64,000 nucleotides of DNA from Azoarcus sp. PA01 (GTDB lineage Bacteria > Pseudomonadota > Gammaproteobacteria > Burkholderiales > Rhodocyclaceae), in assembly GCA_001274695.2 (NCBI GenBank), contig LARU01000001.1:1-64000 (forward strand), read 5' to 3'. The first letter of the stretch is position 1. Every line of letters starts with the position of its first letter. The notes beneath the pieces were generated by a model. It saw nothing but the letters and a program-made list of their open reading frames with translations, was not told where the DNA came from and did not search any database. Position numbers and translations under genes: made by a program. Positions 18,716 to 26,564 of the stretch are shown piece by piece.

Positions 18716-20121
18716 CTGTCGCACGTAGCCATTTCTGTCTGGCCCGCGTCACGCTCGAGGCGCTCAGCGCCCACGGCATTCACAGTGGCCAGGGCGACGC
18801 CACCCATGATGTGTTGCTGGTGCGCGACGCCAACCACCTGCCAGCCCTTCCCGGGACAAGCCTCGCAGGCGTGCTGCGCCATGCCTACCAGCGCCGTCAC
18901 GGCGAACGCGCCACCCACGCCTTGTTCGGTGTCGGCGGCGAGCAGGCGCAGGCCTCATCACTCAACGTTGCCTGGGCGCTGGTTCACGACAGCGCCAACC
19001 GGCCGGTCGAGGGCTTGCGCACCGATCTCGGCACCGACCCCTTGCTCGCTCGCCTGTTGGACGACAAGCCGCTGGTGCGGCAGCGCGTACGGCTCGATCA
19101 CACGGGCACCGCCAGTTCTGCCGGCAAGTTCGACGTCACCTTGATCCCGGCCGGGGTGCGCTACACCGGCTGGCTGAGCTTTTGGGGCGATGGCAGCGAT
19201 GCGTCACGCATGCTGTGGTGGCAACTGCTCGAGCTGCTCAACGGGTCGGTGCTGCATCTGGGCCACGGTACACGCAGCGGCAACGGCCATTTCGAGGTCG
19301 TCGAACTGCTCCATGCAGAATGGAATGTCGCCGAACCGGTCGGTCGTGAGGCATTCGTGGCACGGCCGCGATCGCGCGCACAACGCGGCACGCTCGCGCC
19401 ATTCACCCCCAGCGGCCAAGCGCCGGCGAGACTGGAAGCCACCCTCAAGCTACGTGCCGAAGCCGGTTGGCGCGTAGGGGGCGGCGAACAATCCCTCAAC
19501 GCCGCGCGCTACGACAAGCAGCCGGATCTGCTCCCGCAGCACGAAATCCGGGTGCACTGGAACGGCGACGAGGGGCGCCTCGGCACCCAGCACCACCTGC
19601 TGCCGGCCAGCGCGATCAAGGGCGCCCTGCGCCATCGCGTCGCCTACCACTACCGTTGCCTGACCGAGGACTTCGCGCAACCCGACGCCCGCCATGCCCC
19701 TGAGCATTGCCCGGCAGTGTCGGCGCTGTTCGGCCACGCGCAGGACGACGAAGGTCGCGCCGGCGTGCTGGCGTTTCACGATGTGGTCATCCACGACGCC
19801 CAGTGTGTCCGCCTGATGCACAACCGCATCGACCGCTACACCGGCGGCGTGATCAACGGTGCCCTGTTCAGCGAGGAAGTGCTATGGCAAACACCGCTCG
19901 AGCTGCGCATCGAGCTGTGGCCCGATGCCGCAGGCGTCGACCGGGTTTCGCGACAGGCGCTGGCACGTGCCCTCGATGATCTCGCCTGCGGCTGGCTGCC
20001 GCTGGGCGCCAATGGCAGCCGCGGGCTGGGCGTTTTCGTGGGCGACGGAGACAGCGCGGTGCGGTGGTCCGACGGTGGCCACTGGATTCACGGCGCCGCC
20101 GACATGGAGCTTGCAGCATGA
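18712..20121 (+). CDS. Fused double Cas7-like RAMP protein
   Basis: 469 residues with two RAMP units in one chain. Unit 1 (about 1-225) has HSGQGDATHDVLLVRD (D33 at the cleavage position) and LPALPGTSLAGVLRHAYQ. Unit 2 (about 240-455) has LLPASAIKGALRHRVAYH, HNRIDRYTGGVINGALFSEE and the G-loop GANGSRGLGVF. Unit 2 shows no obvious aspartate at the cleavage position. Fusion of Cas7 units is a trend of subtype III-D. ATGA overlaps on both sides. Confidence 0.82.
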   Translation: MTVARSHFCLARVTLEALSAHGIHSGQGDATHDVLLVRDANHLPALPGTSLAGVLRHAYQRRHGERATHALFGVGGEQAQASSLNVAWALVHDSANRPVEGLRTDLGTDPLLARLLDDKPLVRQRVRLDHTGTASSAGKFDVTLIPAGVRYTGWLSFWGDGSDASRMLWWQLLELLNGSVLHLGHGTRSGNGHFEVVELLHAEWNVAEPVGREAFVARPRSRAQRGTLAPFTPSGQAPARLEATLKLRAEAGWRVGGGEQSLNAARYDKQPDLLPQHEIRVHWNGDEGRLGTQHHLLPASAIKGALRHRVAYHYRCLTEDFAQPDARHAPEHCPAVSALFGHAQDDEGRAGVLAFHDVVIHDAQCVRLMHNRIDRYTGGVINGALFSEEVLWQTPLELRIELWPDAAGVDRVSRQALARALDDLACGWLPLGANGSRGLGVFVGDGDSAVRWSDGGHWIHGAADMELAA

Positions 20122-20600
20122 CCGAAGGAACGATCTCCCGATGGCTGTCCGATCTCGCCTTGCTGCCGGATATCGACGTCGAAGCGTGGCAGCCGTTCAT
20201 CTACGATCACACCTGCGTGCTGCTGCAAGCCGGCGAACTGGCCGACGCGCTGGCGGCGCTCGGGCCGGTGACCGGTTGGCTCACCGAAGCCGGCTGCGTC
20301 AGGCGCTTGCACGATGAAACCATTGCGCTCACGGGGTTCGCGCTGGATGGCGAATTCTTCCGTGACACAGTGCACTGGCAACTGTCCCGCCTGCCGCGCG
20401 GTCGCTGGCAACTGAACGCACACCGCGTGCAGCCGTGCAGCGCAGCCGACGCCACCCATCTTGGCGAGCCGACAAGTCACCTGCTCGCCGGACGACCCGG
20501 CGCGAGACTGCAGTACTGGCGGCTGTGGACTGCCGGCCCCGACAACGCCCCCCATTGCCCCCTGGCCGTACTGGCCGGCATCGAGGACTCCCGCTCATGA
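20118..20600 (+). CDS. Csx19-like small type III-D subunit
   Basis: 160 residues, ATGA overlap with both neighbours. By size, position between RAMP genes and general pattern (an LDGEFFRDTVHWQLSRL strand-helix region) it fits Csx19, an accessory type III-D protein; a Cas11-like small subunit is the alternative. No catalytic motif or membrane segment. The assignment rests mainly on gene order. Confidence 0.5.
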   Translation: MTEGTISRWLSDLALLPDIDVEAWQPFIYDHTCVLLQAGELADALAALGPVTGWLTEAGCVRRLHDETIALTGFALDGEFFRDTVHWQLSRLPRGRWQLNAHRVQPCSAADATHLGEPTSHLLAGRPGARLQYWRLWTAGPDNAPHCPLAVLAGIEDSRS

Positions 20601-22786
20601 CGGACGTGACCACTCCCTACCGCTTCATTCCCTTGTCGCGCCTGATCGTGCTACCCGCGTGGGCGAACCAGGTCAGCCACGACCACCCGCTGGCAGACGG
20701 ACTGTGCGGCGAATTGACGCTGCGTGTGACCACGCACACGCCGCTGTGCGTGGGCGGCGAGCAGGATTCGGCAACCGAACGCGAACCCGGTCGGGTGCAT
20801 TTCTTCCGCAGCCCGGACGGCAGGCCGGCTATCCCCGGCACCAGCCTCAAGGGCATGCTGCGCAACGTCCTCGAGATCGCTAGCTTCGGGCGTTTTCGGC
20901 AGGTCGAGGATCAGCAGCTTGGGGTGCGGGATTTGTCGGATGCGAAAAATTTCTATTGCCAGGCGATCGTGCGCCGGCAGGTGCGTGCCGGATGGCTCCG
21001 GTTCCTGGACGGACGCTGGCAGATCCAGCCGTGCCCATTTTCCCGTCTGCACCAGCAGGAGCTGATTTCGGCGCTGCGGATCGACGAGGCGAGGTGGAAG
21101 CGCTGTGCCAGCGCGCCGAGACGCTACGAGCTCATCGGGCTTTGCCCGGCACTGCGATTCGAGCGTGACGGCACCATGCCCCACAACAGCCAGCAGTGGC
21201 GCGCCAAGCCCAGCCCGCAAGGCAGCCTGAGCGGCCGCGTCGTCGTCACCGGCCAGCCCGGACCCGACTACACCAAACCGAAGGCGAAGAAGTTCGAGTT
21301 CATCTTCCACGACACCGACGCCGAGGCGGTCGAGGTAGCGCCGGCGGTCATGAACGGTTTTCGCCAGATTCATGAAGAAGCCGACGAGTGGAAGTTCTGG
21401 AGTCACAAGCTCGATGCCGGCCAGCTACCGCATGGCATCCCGGTCTTCTACCATGACGACGACGCTGGCGCGGTGGTCTCGCTCGGCCTCGCAATGATGT
21501 ACAAGCTGCCCTACCGTCACAGCATTCACGAGGCCATCGCGCATACCCATCCGGGCCATCTGCATGGCGATGCGCCGGATCTTGCCGATCTCGTCTTCGG
21601 TTATCTGGGCGACGACAACGGCGGCGGCTTGCGCGGCCGGGTCAATATCGGCCTTGGCGTTGTCGAGGCTGACGAGGACGGAAAGACGCCGGAGCCCACA
21701 CTCAATCGGGCATGCATTCTTAACGGCCCCAAGGCCACGTTCTACCCCGCCTACATCCGCCAGGACGGTCGCGGCAACGGCTTCCGCACCCTGATGGATT
21801 CGACCGCCGAAGTGTCCGGCTGGAAGCGCTATCCGCTCAAGCCGCCCGCATTCCCCACGATCAACAGCAAGGCGGCCGAGAATGCGAAGGTGCAGGTGCG
21901 GCTCGAAACGGTACCGGAAGGCACACGCTTTAGCACCCGGCTGCGCTTTCACAATCTGCGTCCGGTCGAGCTGGGCGCGCTATTGTGGGCGGTGGACTTC
22001 GGCGGACGCATCGACCGGCGCCACGGGCTAGGGATGGGCAAACCCTTCGGGCTCGGACAGGTGTCACTCCAGGTCGTCGCCCACCGCATCCGCTCGAACC
22101 ACCCGGCACGCATCGCCACCGAGGACGAATCCTTGCTGTTGCAGGCCTGCCGGCTCGATTTCATCGATTTCATGGACGGGGTGCTGCGCGATGCCGGACA
22201 GACCGAGGGGTGGGAAGGCAGCGCCCCCGTGCAGGCCTTGCTCGAACACGCGCTGCCCGCGAAAGAGCCGCATCGCTTCGACTACCTGCCCGAGCCCAAG
22301 GCATTCGTGGAGCTGCGTCGCAACAACGCGCTGAGCGAGGTGAAGGCGACCCTCCACGGTCACAGTCCGGTCATCCCGGAGAAAGGCTTCGAAGCGGAAG
22401 CCCGCCGCGACCATGCGGGCCGGATTGGCGAGAACCTGACCCGTGCAGCCGACCTTTTGGCCGAACAGGCGATCGCGCGCGAACGGGCGCAGGCAAAAGC
22501 CGAGCAGGCCGAGAGAAAAGCGGCCGCCACGCCAGAAGCCAAAGTGCTGCTCGAAATCGAGGAATTGGTCGACGCCATCGAATCGGGGCACGCCACCGGT
22601 ACACAGAAAAAGAAGCTGCCCACGCAGCTCAACGAGGCACAGCGCATTTCGGTCGATATGGACAACGACCAGAAGTGCCTGCTCATCGCGCTGGCGCAGC
22701 GTGCCGAAACGATCGACGACAAGGTCACCAGCAAAACAGTAAAGAAAATACTGCGGGATCTGGCGCCCGCTGAATCGGCAGAGTAG
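20597..22786 (+). CDS. TIGR03986-type large RAMP protein of type III systems
   Basis: 729 residues. RAMP signatures include TTHTPLCVGGEQDS, then GRPAIPGTSLKGMLRNVLE near 75-95, and a late glycine loop, RIDRRHGLGMGKPFGLGQV. Several hundred residues lie between the RAMP halves. The last 120 residues are an alanine/glutamate/lysine-rich probable coiled coil (LAEQAIARERAQAKAEQAE). Last gene of the cas10 operon. Probably a backbone subunit like the large extra RAMP of other III-D loci. 22787-23078 carries no gene and serves as the upstream region of csx16. Confidence 0.8.
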   Translation: MTDVTTPYRFIPLSRLIVLPAWANQVSHDHPLADGLCGELTLRVTTHTPLCVGGEQDSATEREPGRVHFFRSPDGRPAIPGTSLKGMLRNVLEIASFGRFRQVEDQQLGVRDLSDAKNFYCQAIVRRQVRAGWLRFLDGRWQIQPCPFSRLHQQELISALRIDEARWKRCASAPRRYELIGLCPALRFERDGTMPHNSQQWRAKPSPQGSLSGRVVVTGQPGPDYTKPKAKKFEFIFHDTDAEAVEVAPAVMNGFRQIHEEADEWKFWSHKLDAGQLPHGIPVFYHDDDAGAVVSLGLAMMYKLPYRHSIHEAIAHTHPGHLHGDAPDLADLVFGYLGDDNGGGLRGRVNIGLGVVEADEDGKTPEPTLNRACILNGPKATFYPAYIRQDGRGNGFRTLMDSTAEVSGWKRYPLKPPAFPTINSKAAENAKVQVRLETVPEGTRFSTRLRFHNLRPVELGALLWAVDFGGRIDRRHGLGMGKPFGLGQVSLQVVAHRIRSNHPARIATEDESLLLQACRLDFIDFMDGVLRDAGQTEGWEGSAPVQALLEHALPAKEPHRFDYLPEPKAFVELRRNNALSEVKATLHGHSPVIPEKGFEAEARRDHAGRIGENLTRAADLLAEQAIARERAQAKAEQAERKAAATPEAKVLLEIEELVDAIESGHATGTQKKKLPTQLNEAQRISVDMDNDQKCLLIALAQRAETIDDKVTSKTVKKILRDLAPAESAE

Positions 22787-23001
22787 CGGGAGTGATCCTT
22801 CAGGGGGATTCCGGACCTGACTGGGGGTAAAGAGCCGTTTCGACGGCAATCGCGCACTGCTTCCAGGGTCTGGCACTGCCCCTCAGTGGGCAACCCCAAT
22901 GCCAACCCGATCAATCTCGCGATCACCCGGCAGCCAATGCCGCGTGAATTGGCTTTACAGGGCAGGGGCACCTCGCAAGACGCGCACCTGCACCACGAAC
23001 G

Positions 23002-23011
23002 ACAAGCTTGC
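23002..23011. promoter_or_regulatory. Palindrome-like site ACAAGCTTGC upstream of the csx16 gene
   Basis: Differs by one base from the palindromes at 3443 and 13400 and is centred 72.5 bp before the start at 23079, the same distance as at 13477. Candidate operator; no independent evidence. Confidence 0.35.
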
Positions 23012-23078
23012 CGCTGGCCTCCGTACCAGTCTCTCAGGGCGATACTGCAGCCCGTATGAGACTTGAACGGAGAAGGCC

Positions 23079-23624
23079 ATGAAGCTTTGGGAGGATCGAA
23101 TCGAGTTGACCGGTCATGAACCACAACTGCTCGCACTCGCTTGCCAAGGCCGTCCACGGCCTGCGCTCACGGCCGAGGTGTTCGCCGAATGGCTGCTCGA
23201 ACCGATGCCGGATGAACTACCTGCGTTATGTCACGGCGCGCGCCTCGTTCTGCGGGAGCACTTCGTTGCAGCCTTTGCCGTTCCCACAGCTGACGACACC
23301 GCTGGCATCACGTGGGCGGTCACTCGTCACCCAGCCGCACTCGTCTGGCTGCACAGCCAGGGAATCCGCCCGCAGCGTGTGGTCGCGCATCTCGACCCCA
23401 CGCAGCCCGCCCCGGGCGACGTGGTGGCCGGCATCCTGCCTCTGTCGCTCGCCGCCAGCCTGCATCGGCGGGGCGTACGTTGTATCAACCTGTCCATCGA
23501 TGCCATGTGGAAAGATCGGGGCCGCGAGCTGACGGTGGCGCGCATGCGCGAATGCGGTGCCCGGCTGGAGATCGTCCAGGAAATCGACATCCGGGTAGTG
23601 GCGAGAGCGGTTGAAACCGCATGA
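23079..23624 (+). CDS. csx16: Csx16-type ring nuclease with an added N-terminal domain
   Basis: 181 residues with a good ribosome site (ACGGAGAAGG). The C-terminal half (about 77-175) matches Csx16 (Cas_VVA1548): ITWAVTRHPAALVWLHSQGI, AHLDPTQPAPGDVVAGILPL, and RGRELTVARMRECGARLE. Csx16 proteins are small CARF-related ring nucleases that destroy cyclic oligoadenylate and so switch off the type III response. The first about 75 residues (KLWEDRIELTGHEPQLLALA onward) are not part of usual Csx16 and have no family I recognise. It sits apart from the cas10 operon with its own promoter region. Confidence 0.82.
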   Translation: MKLWEDRIELTGHEPQLLALACQGRPRPALTAEVFAEWLLEPMPDELPALCHGARLVLREHFVAAFAVPTADDTAGITWAVTRHPAALVWLHSQGIRPQRVVAHLDPTQPAPGDVVAGILPLSLAASLHRRGVRCINLSIDAMWKDRGRELTVARMRECGARLEIVQEIDIRVVARAVETA

Positions 23625-23771
23625 TTAATCGGGCCCGCATTCCATTGCTCGACGGTTCCGCCAATCCTCTCCACCGCTGCAGGTTCCTGTGGTGGATGCA
23701 GTACCATTTATTTTGCCGTACGTTTGAGCTGCCCCGCGGCCCTATCCTCAAGTTCAACACCCCCGACGTCA

Positions 23772-24140
23772 TCAAGGACTACCGACGCAAGCACCAGCCT
23801 TTCCACCCGGCCGAGCGCACGTCGAGTATATCGGTGCGGGGAGGCAATCCGAACGAGTGTGCCAGATAGGTTGCACGGTTCTCGCGTTCGAACGTCGGGG
23901 CGCCTCGCGCACCCAGTCAGCCGGTGCGGCTCCCTGACTCGGATGACGGATATGCACTTTGGCACGAGACGAGTCCTTCGGGTCTGGAAACACATCGCCG
24001 ATGTACAGATGAAAGGGCTCTGCCTCCCGAAAGCCCGCGCTATGAAGAAGCAGCGTGACACCCAGATGCTCGGCCACCTCCTGAGCAGGTCGGCCGGCAT
24101 CGAGGAGTTGCTTGGCAGAAGAAATTTTCGAGTCGGACAT
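23772..24140 (-). pseudogene. Chimeric remnant: resolvase-type HTH joined to an integrase-like segment
   Basis: The first 27 residues (SSAKQLLDAGRPAQEVAEHL) read like the C-terminal helix-turn-helix of a serine resolvase. The frame then continues without break into a different sequence (EAEPFHLYIGDVFPDPKDSS, then HPSQGAAPADW) that resembles part of a mobile-element recombinase. The end is garbled by a frameshift. Most likely debris from an illegitimate join. Its 5' end overlaps the gene on the other strand. Confidence 0.35.
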
Positions 24141-25140
24141 CTGTCAGGAGGAACCCAATAATCCCCAGGGGTTGCCCGCCGCTCCGATCCGAGACCCCTT
24201 TTTGTTGCCGGCCCTGCTCCACGACAATTGCCGAGATCAGGGCTATAACGTGATCTGTCTGTGCGTGCTTGGGGAACCGGTGCCACCCTCCGATCAAGAG
24301 ATCCGTAACAAGTACCGATTGCCAGACAGCGTGCCGATACGCCATGAGCTGCCGAACCCACAGGAGCTCGCCGAGACCTCGTCGTTTCTGCTGCGCACCG
24401 CACAGGCGTTTGGCTACGAGGAATGGATGTGGAGGTCCGTCGGCGGCATGCTGATCGGCGTTGCTGTGATCGTGCCCGCCATCGATGGCGTGATCCAGTA
24501 TTGGGCGCCGAAAATTGATGCTGCCTACGAGTATGCGGCGCCTTATCTTGACGCGGTCGCCCAGTCTGGCGTCAGACTGTCTGAGGATCTCATCGCGTTT
24601 GGCGGCTCACCCGGTTCGACGACAGAAGAGCGCGGCCGCCTTGTCCTGGCGCCTTATGACGGCTCGAGTTTTGGGCCGTCAGCAAGTGCGTGGCTGACCG
24701 TCGGAAAGGCGGTGTTCTGGCGAATCGTGCCGACACGCCATCTTGCGCGACCCTTCCAGGGACCGCTTTCGCACGACACCTTCTGGCTGCCGCAAGGCAC
24801 GCCCGTGGCATTGGCGGCCGAACATCTGCTGCAGGCGATCCTCGAGGGCTTCATCGCGCCGTCGTTTCACGACCAGGTACACGCACGAGATTGGACTCGT
24901 CACGTCCTGCTTCGCGCGTCACTCGACTCCGTGAAAGTGCGCGTTGCGACTTCTGTCGAGGCAGGCGCACACGGCGGCATCCACAAACTGGCTCATCGTT
25001 GGTTCAGTGAGACGGAGTCCGCATTGCTTCTCGTTCCGTCTCGCAGTTTATCGGATTCGCGGACCGTCATCATCAATCTTCAACATCCTGATGCACGACG
25101 CATCGCGATCGAGAAGGTGAGCCTACGTCCTTCAGCTTAG
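24112..25140 (+). CDS. Unknown protein with one membrane segment, next to the type III locus
   Basis: About 320-342 residues. One hydrophobic segment (GGMLIGVAVIVPAIDGVI, about residues 110-128), then a soluble C-terminal part of about 200 residues with no motif I recognise. The start is unclear: no ATG; a TTG at 24112 or one near 24170 after AGGAGGA are the options. The IS5-type element inserted at the stop codon (GCT-TA/G); before insertion the stop was TAA at the same place, so the protein length is unchanged. Position after csx16 makes it a possible membrane effector of the CRISPR response, which is inference. Confidence 0.5.
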   Translation: MAEEIFESDICQEEPNNPQGLPAAPIRDPFLLPALLHDNCRDQGYNVICLCVLGEPVPPSDQEIRNKYRLPDSVPIRHELPNPQELAETSSFLLRTAQAFGYEEWMWRSVGGMLIGVAVIVPAIDGVIQYWAPKIDAAYEYAAPYLDAVAQSGVRLSEDLIAFGGSPGSTTEERGRLVLAPYDGSSFGPSASAWLTVGKAVFWRIVPTRHLARPFQGPLSHDTFWLPQGTPVALAAEHLLQAILEGFIAPSFHDQVHARDWTRHVLLRASLDSVKVRVATSVEAGAHGGIHKLAHRWFSETESALLLVPSRSLSDSRTVIINLQHPDARRIAIEKVSLRPSA

Positions 25141-25204
25141 AACTTATCCGTAAATAGATATACTCTCCCTGAAGCCGCAGTTGCCGCGGTGTTGGGGAGA
25201 GGGT

Positions 25205-26169
25205 ATGACCGGGCGAGTTCAATCGTGGGAGGTGACCGATGCGTTCTGGGCGCGTGTGGAGCCACTGATTCCGCCACGCGCGCCCCCTCCGGGCAAGCGG
25301 TACGTGCGCAGACCGGGGGCTGGGCGCCCGCCCAAGCCGCCACGACTGGTGTTCGAAGCCATTGTGTATGTGCTGCGCACGGGCTGCCAATGGAAGGCCT
25401 TGCCCAAGGAGCGATTCGGCAGCGCCAGCGCGGTGCACAAGCGCTTTCTCGAATAGGAGAAGGCGGGGCTGTTCGAAGCGCTGTGGCAGGCTGGGCTGGC
25501 CGAGTACGACGAGATGGAAGGCATTGCCTGGCGCTGGCAAAGCGTGGATGGGGCGATGATGAAAGCGCCTCTGCACAATAAGCCGTCGGGCCCAACCCGA
25601 CGGATCGGGGGAAAAAAGGGGAGCAAACGTCATCTGCTCGTCGACGGCCGTGGCGTCCCGTTGTCGCTCATCGTGACCGGGGCCAACGTCAATGATGGCA
25701 AGCGGCTCGTAGAGGTGCTCAGCGCCATCATGATCAAGCGCAAGAACCCGCCGCGGCGGCGACACAAGCACCTGTGTGCCGATGCTGGATATCGCAGGTG
25801 CGGAGAACCGTCAAACCATCGAGGCGCACGGCTATATCCCTCATGGGCGCCTCGAATAACCAGCGATTTCGTCGAAATCGCCTTTGTAAGTCGTTGATTT
25901 ATCGTGCCTGCAATTTCGAAAAATGAGGTTTTTCGAGGCACCCTCATATGGTCAATCGCCGCAAGGAAGCCGACATGAAACGTCGCAATCCGAAAAAGAA
26001 GGCCAGGCGCTGGGTGGTCGAGGTCTGCCACAGCTGGTTCAACCGCTTTCGCAAACTGCTCGTGCGCTACGAGAAACTCGAACGCAGCTTCCTCGCCCTC
26101 AATCATCTGGCCACTGCCATCATCGCCTTTCGCAAGGTGCCGCTCAACGTCAATATAATTTACGGATAG
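25205..26169 (+). pseudogene. IS5-family transposase, dead copy
   Basis: Recognisable from VTDAFWARVEPLIPP through WKALPKERFGSASAVHKRFL, VDGRGVPLSLIVTGANVNDG and the C-terminal ERSFLALNHLATAIIAFRK. It has an in-frame TAG at 25454 where the second copy has tryptophan, a frameshift near 25800, and a 99-bp insertion at 25845-25943. Cannot make an active protein. Confidence 0.9.
25845..25943. mobile_element. 99-bp MITE-like insertion inside the dead IS5
   Basis: The left end GGGCGCCTCGAA and the right end read inward GGGTGCCTCGAA match at 11 of 12 positions. It is flanked by direct repeats TCAT (25841-25844 and 25944-25947). No coding capacity. Removing it restores the transposase reading GYIPH-VVNRRKEAD, apart from the separate frameshift. 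Confidence 0.75.
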
Positions 26170-26219
26170 ATTCTTAAGAGGAACGCGACTTGCCCGGTTA
26201 TAAGCGATGTTCCCCCGTG

Positions 26220-26540
26220 CTATGTACCGGCTGAATGTTTCTTGATCATTTCCTCAACTTTCCGAAGAATGTCCGCCTGTGCATCCTTTAGTGCGGTGTT
26301 GAACTCAGCGAGGAGTTCTGATTTCAAAACCACCATATCTTTCTTCGACTCTGCCACCGCCTCCGTCAAGTCGGTCGCAACGTCGCGCAGCAGAGCATCG
26401 ATTTCTCCAGCCACGTAGATAACGTACTCACCATCTGGAATAGCCTGAGATGTTGTCTCAGTTCTCACCCCTCCTCCTGAAGGAAGTTGAACTTCTCGAG
26501 TAGTTGTATGATATCGAAACTTAGGCACGGTCATTGGCAT
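26220..26540 (-). CDS. Small coiled-coil protein, unknown
   Basis: 106 residues, ribosome site GAGGAAAAAATCA before the ATG. N-terminal beta-rich part (FRYHTTTREVQLPSGGGVRT), then from about residue 45 a long amphipathic helix (LLRDVATDLTEAVAESKKDM) ending basic. Third gene of the low-G+C minus-strand block after the GH13 gene, 24 bp downstream of it. No family recognised. Confidence 0.6.
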   Translation of the reverse strand: MPMTVPKFRYHTTTREVQLPSGGGVRTETTSQAIPDGEYVIYVAGEIDALLRDVATDLTEAVAESKKDMVVLKSELLAEFNTALKDAQADILRKVEEMIKKHSAGT

Positions 26541-26564
26541 TGATTTTTTCCTCTTAGAAGACTG

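Larger units (their letters stand above)
25140..26173 (+). mobile_element. IS5-family (IS427-like) element, inactive
   Basis: Ends GAACTTATCCGTAAAT (left) and ATTTACGGATAGATTC (right) form imperfect inverted repeats, flanked by TTA on both sides (25137-25139 and 26174-26176), the TNA target type of the IS427 group. The transposase is dead. A small MITE-like element is inserted inside. Related copy at 36143-37031. Confidence 0.88.

Noticed and set aside
6522..23624. Reverse-transcriptase or Cas6 fusion to Cas1, and a tracrRNA-like anti-repeat
   Set aside because: Cas1 begins directly with its own N-terminal domain and is of normal length; no anti-repeat outside the array was seen.
23621..23869. 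Possible 82-residue gene overlapping the csx16 stop
   Set aside because: The ATGA overlap looks tempting, but the sequence has no plausible protein character and runs into the antisense of the chimeric remnant.
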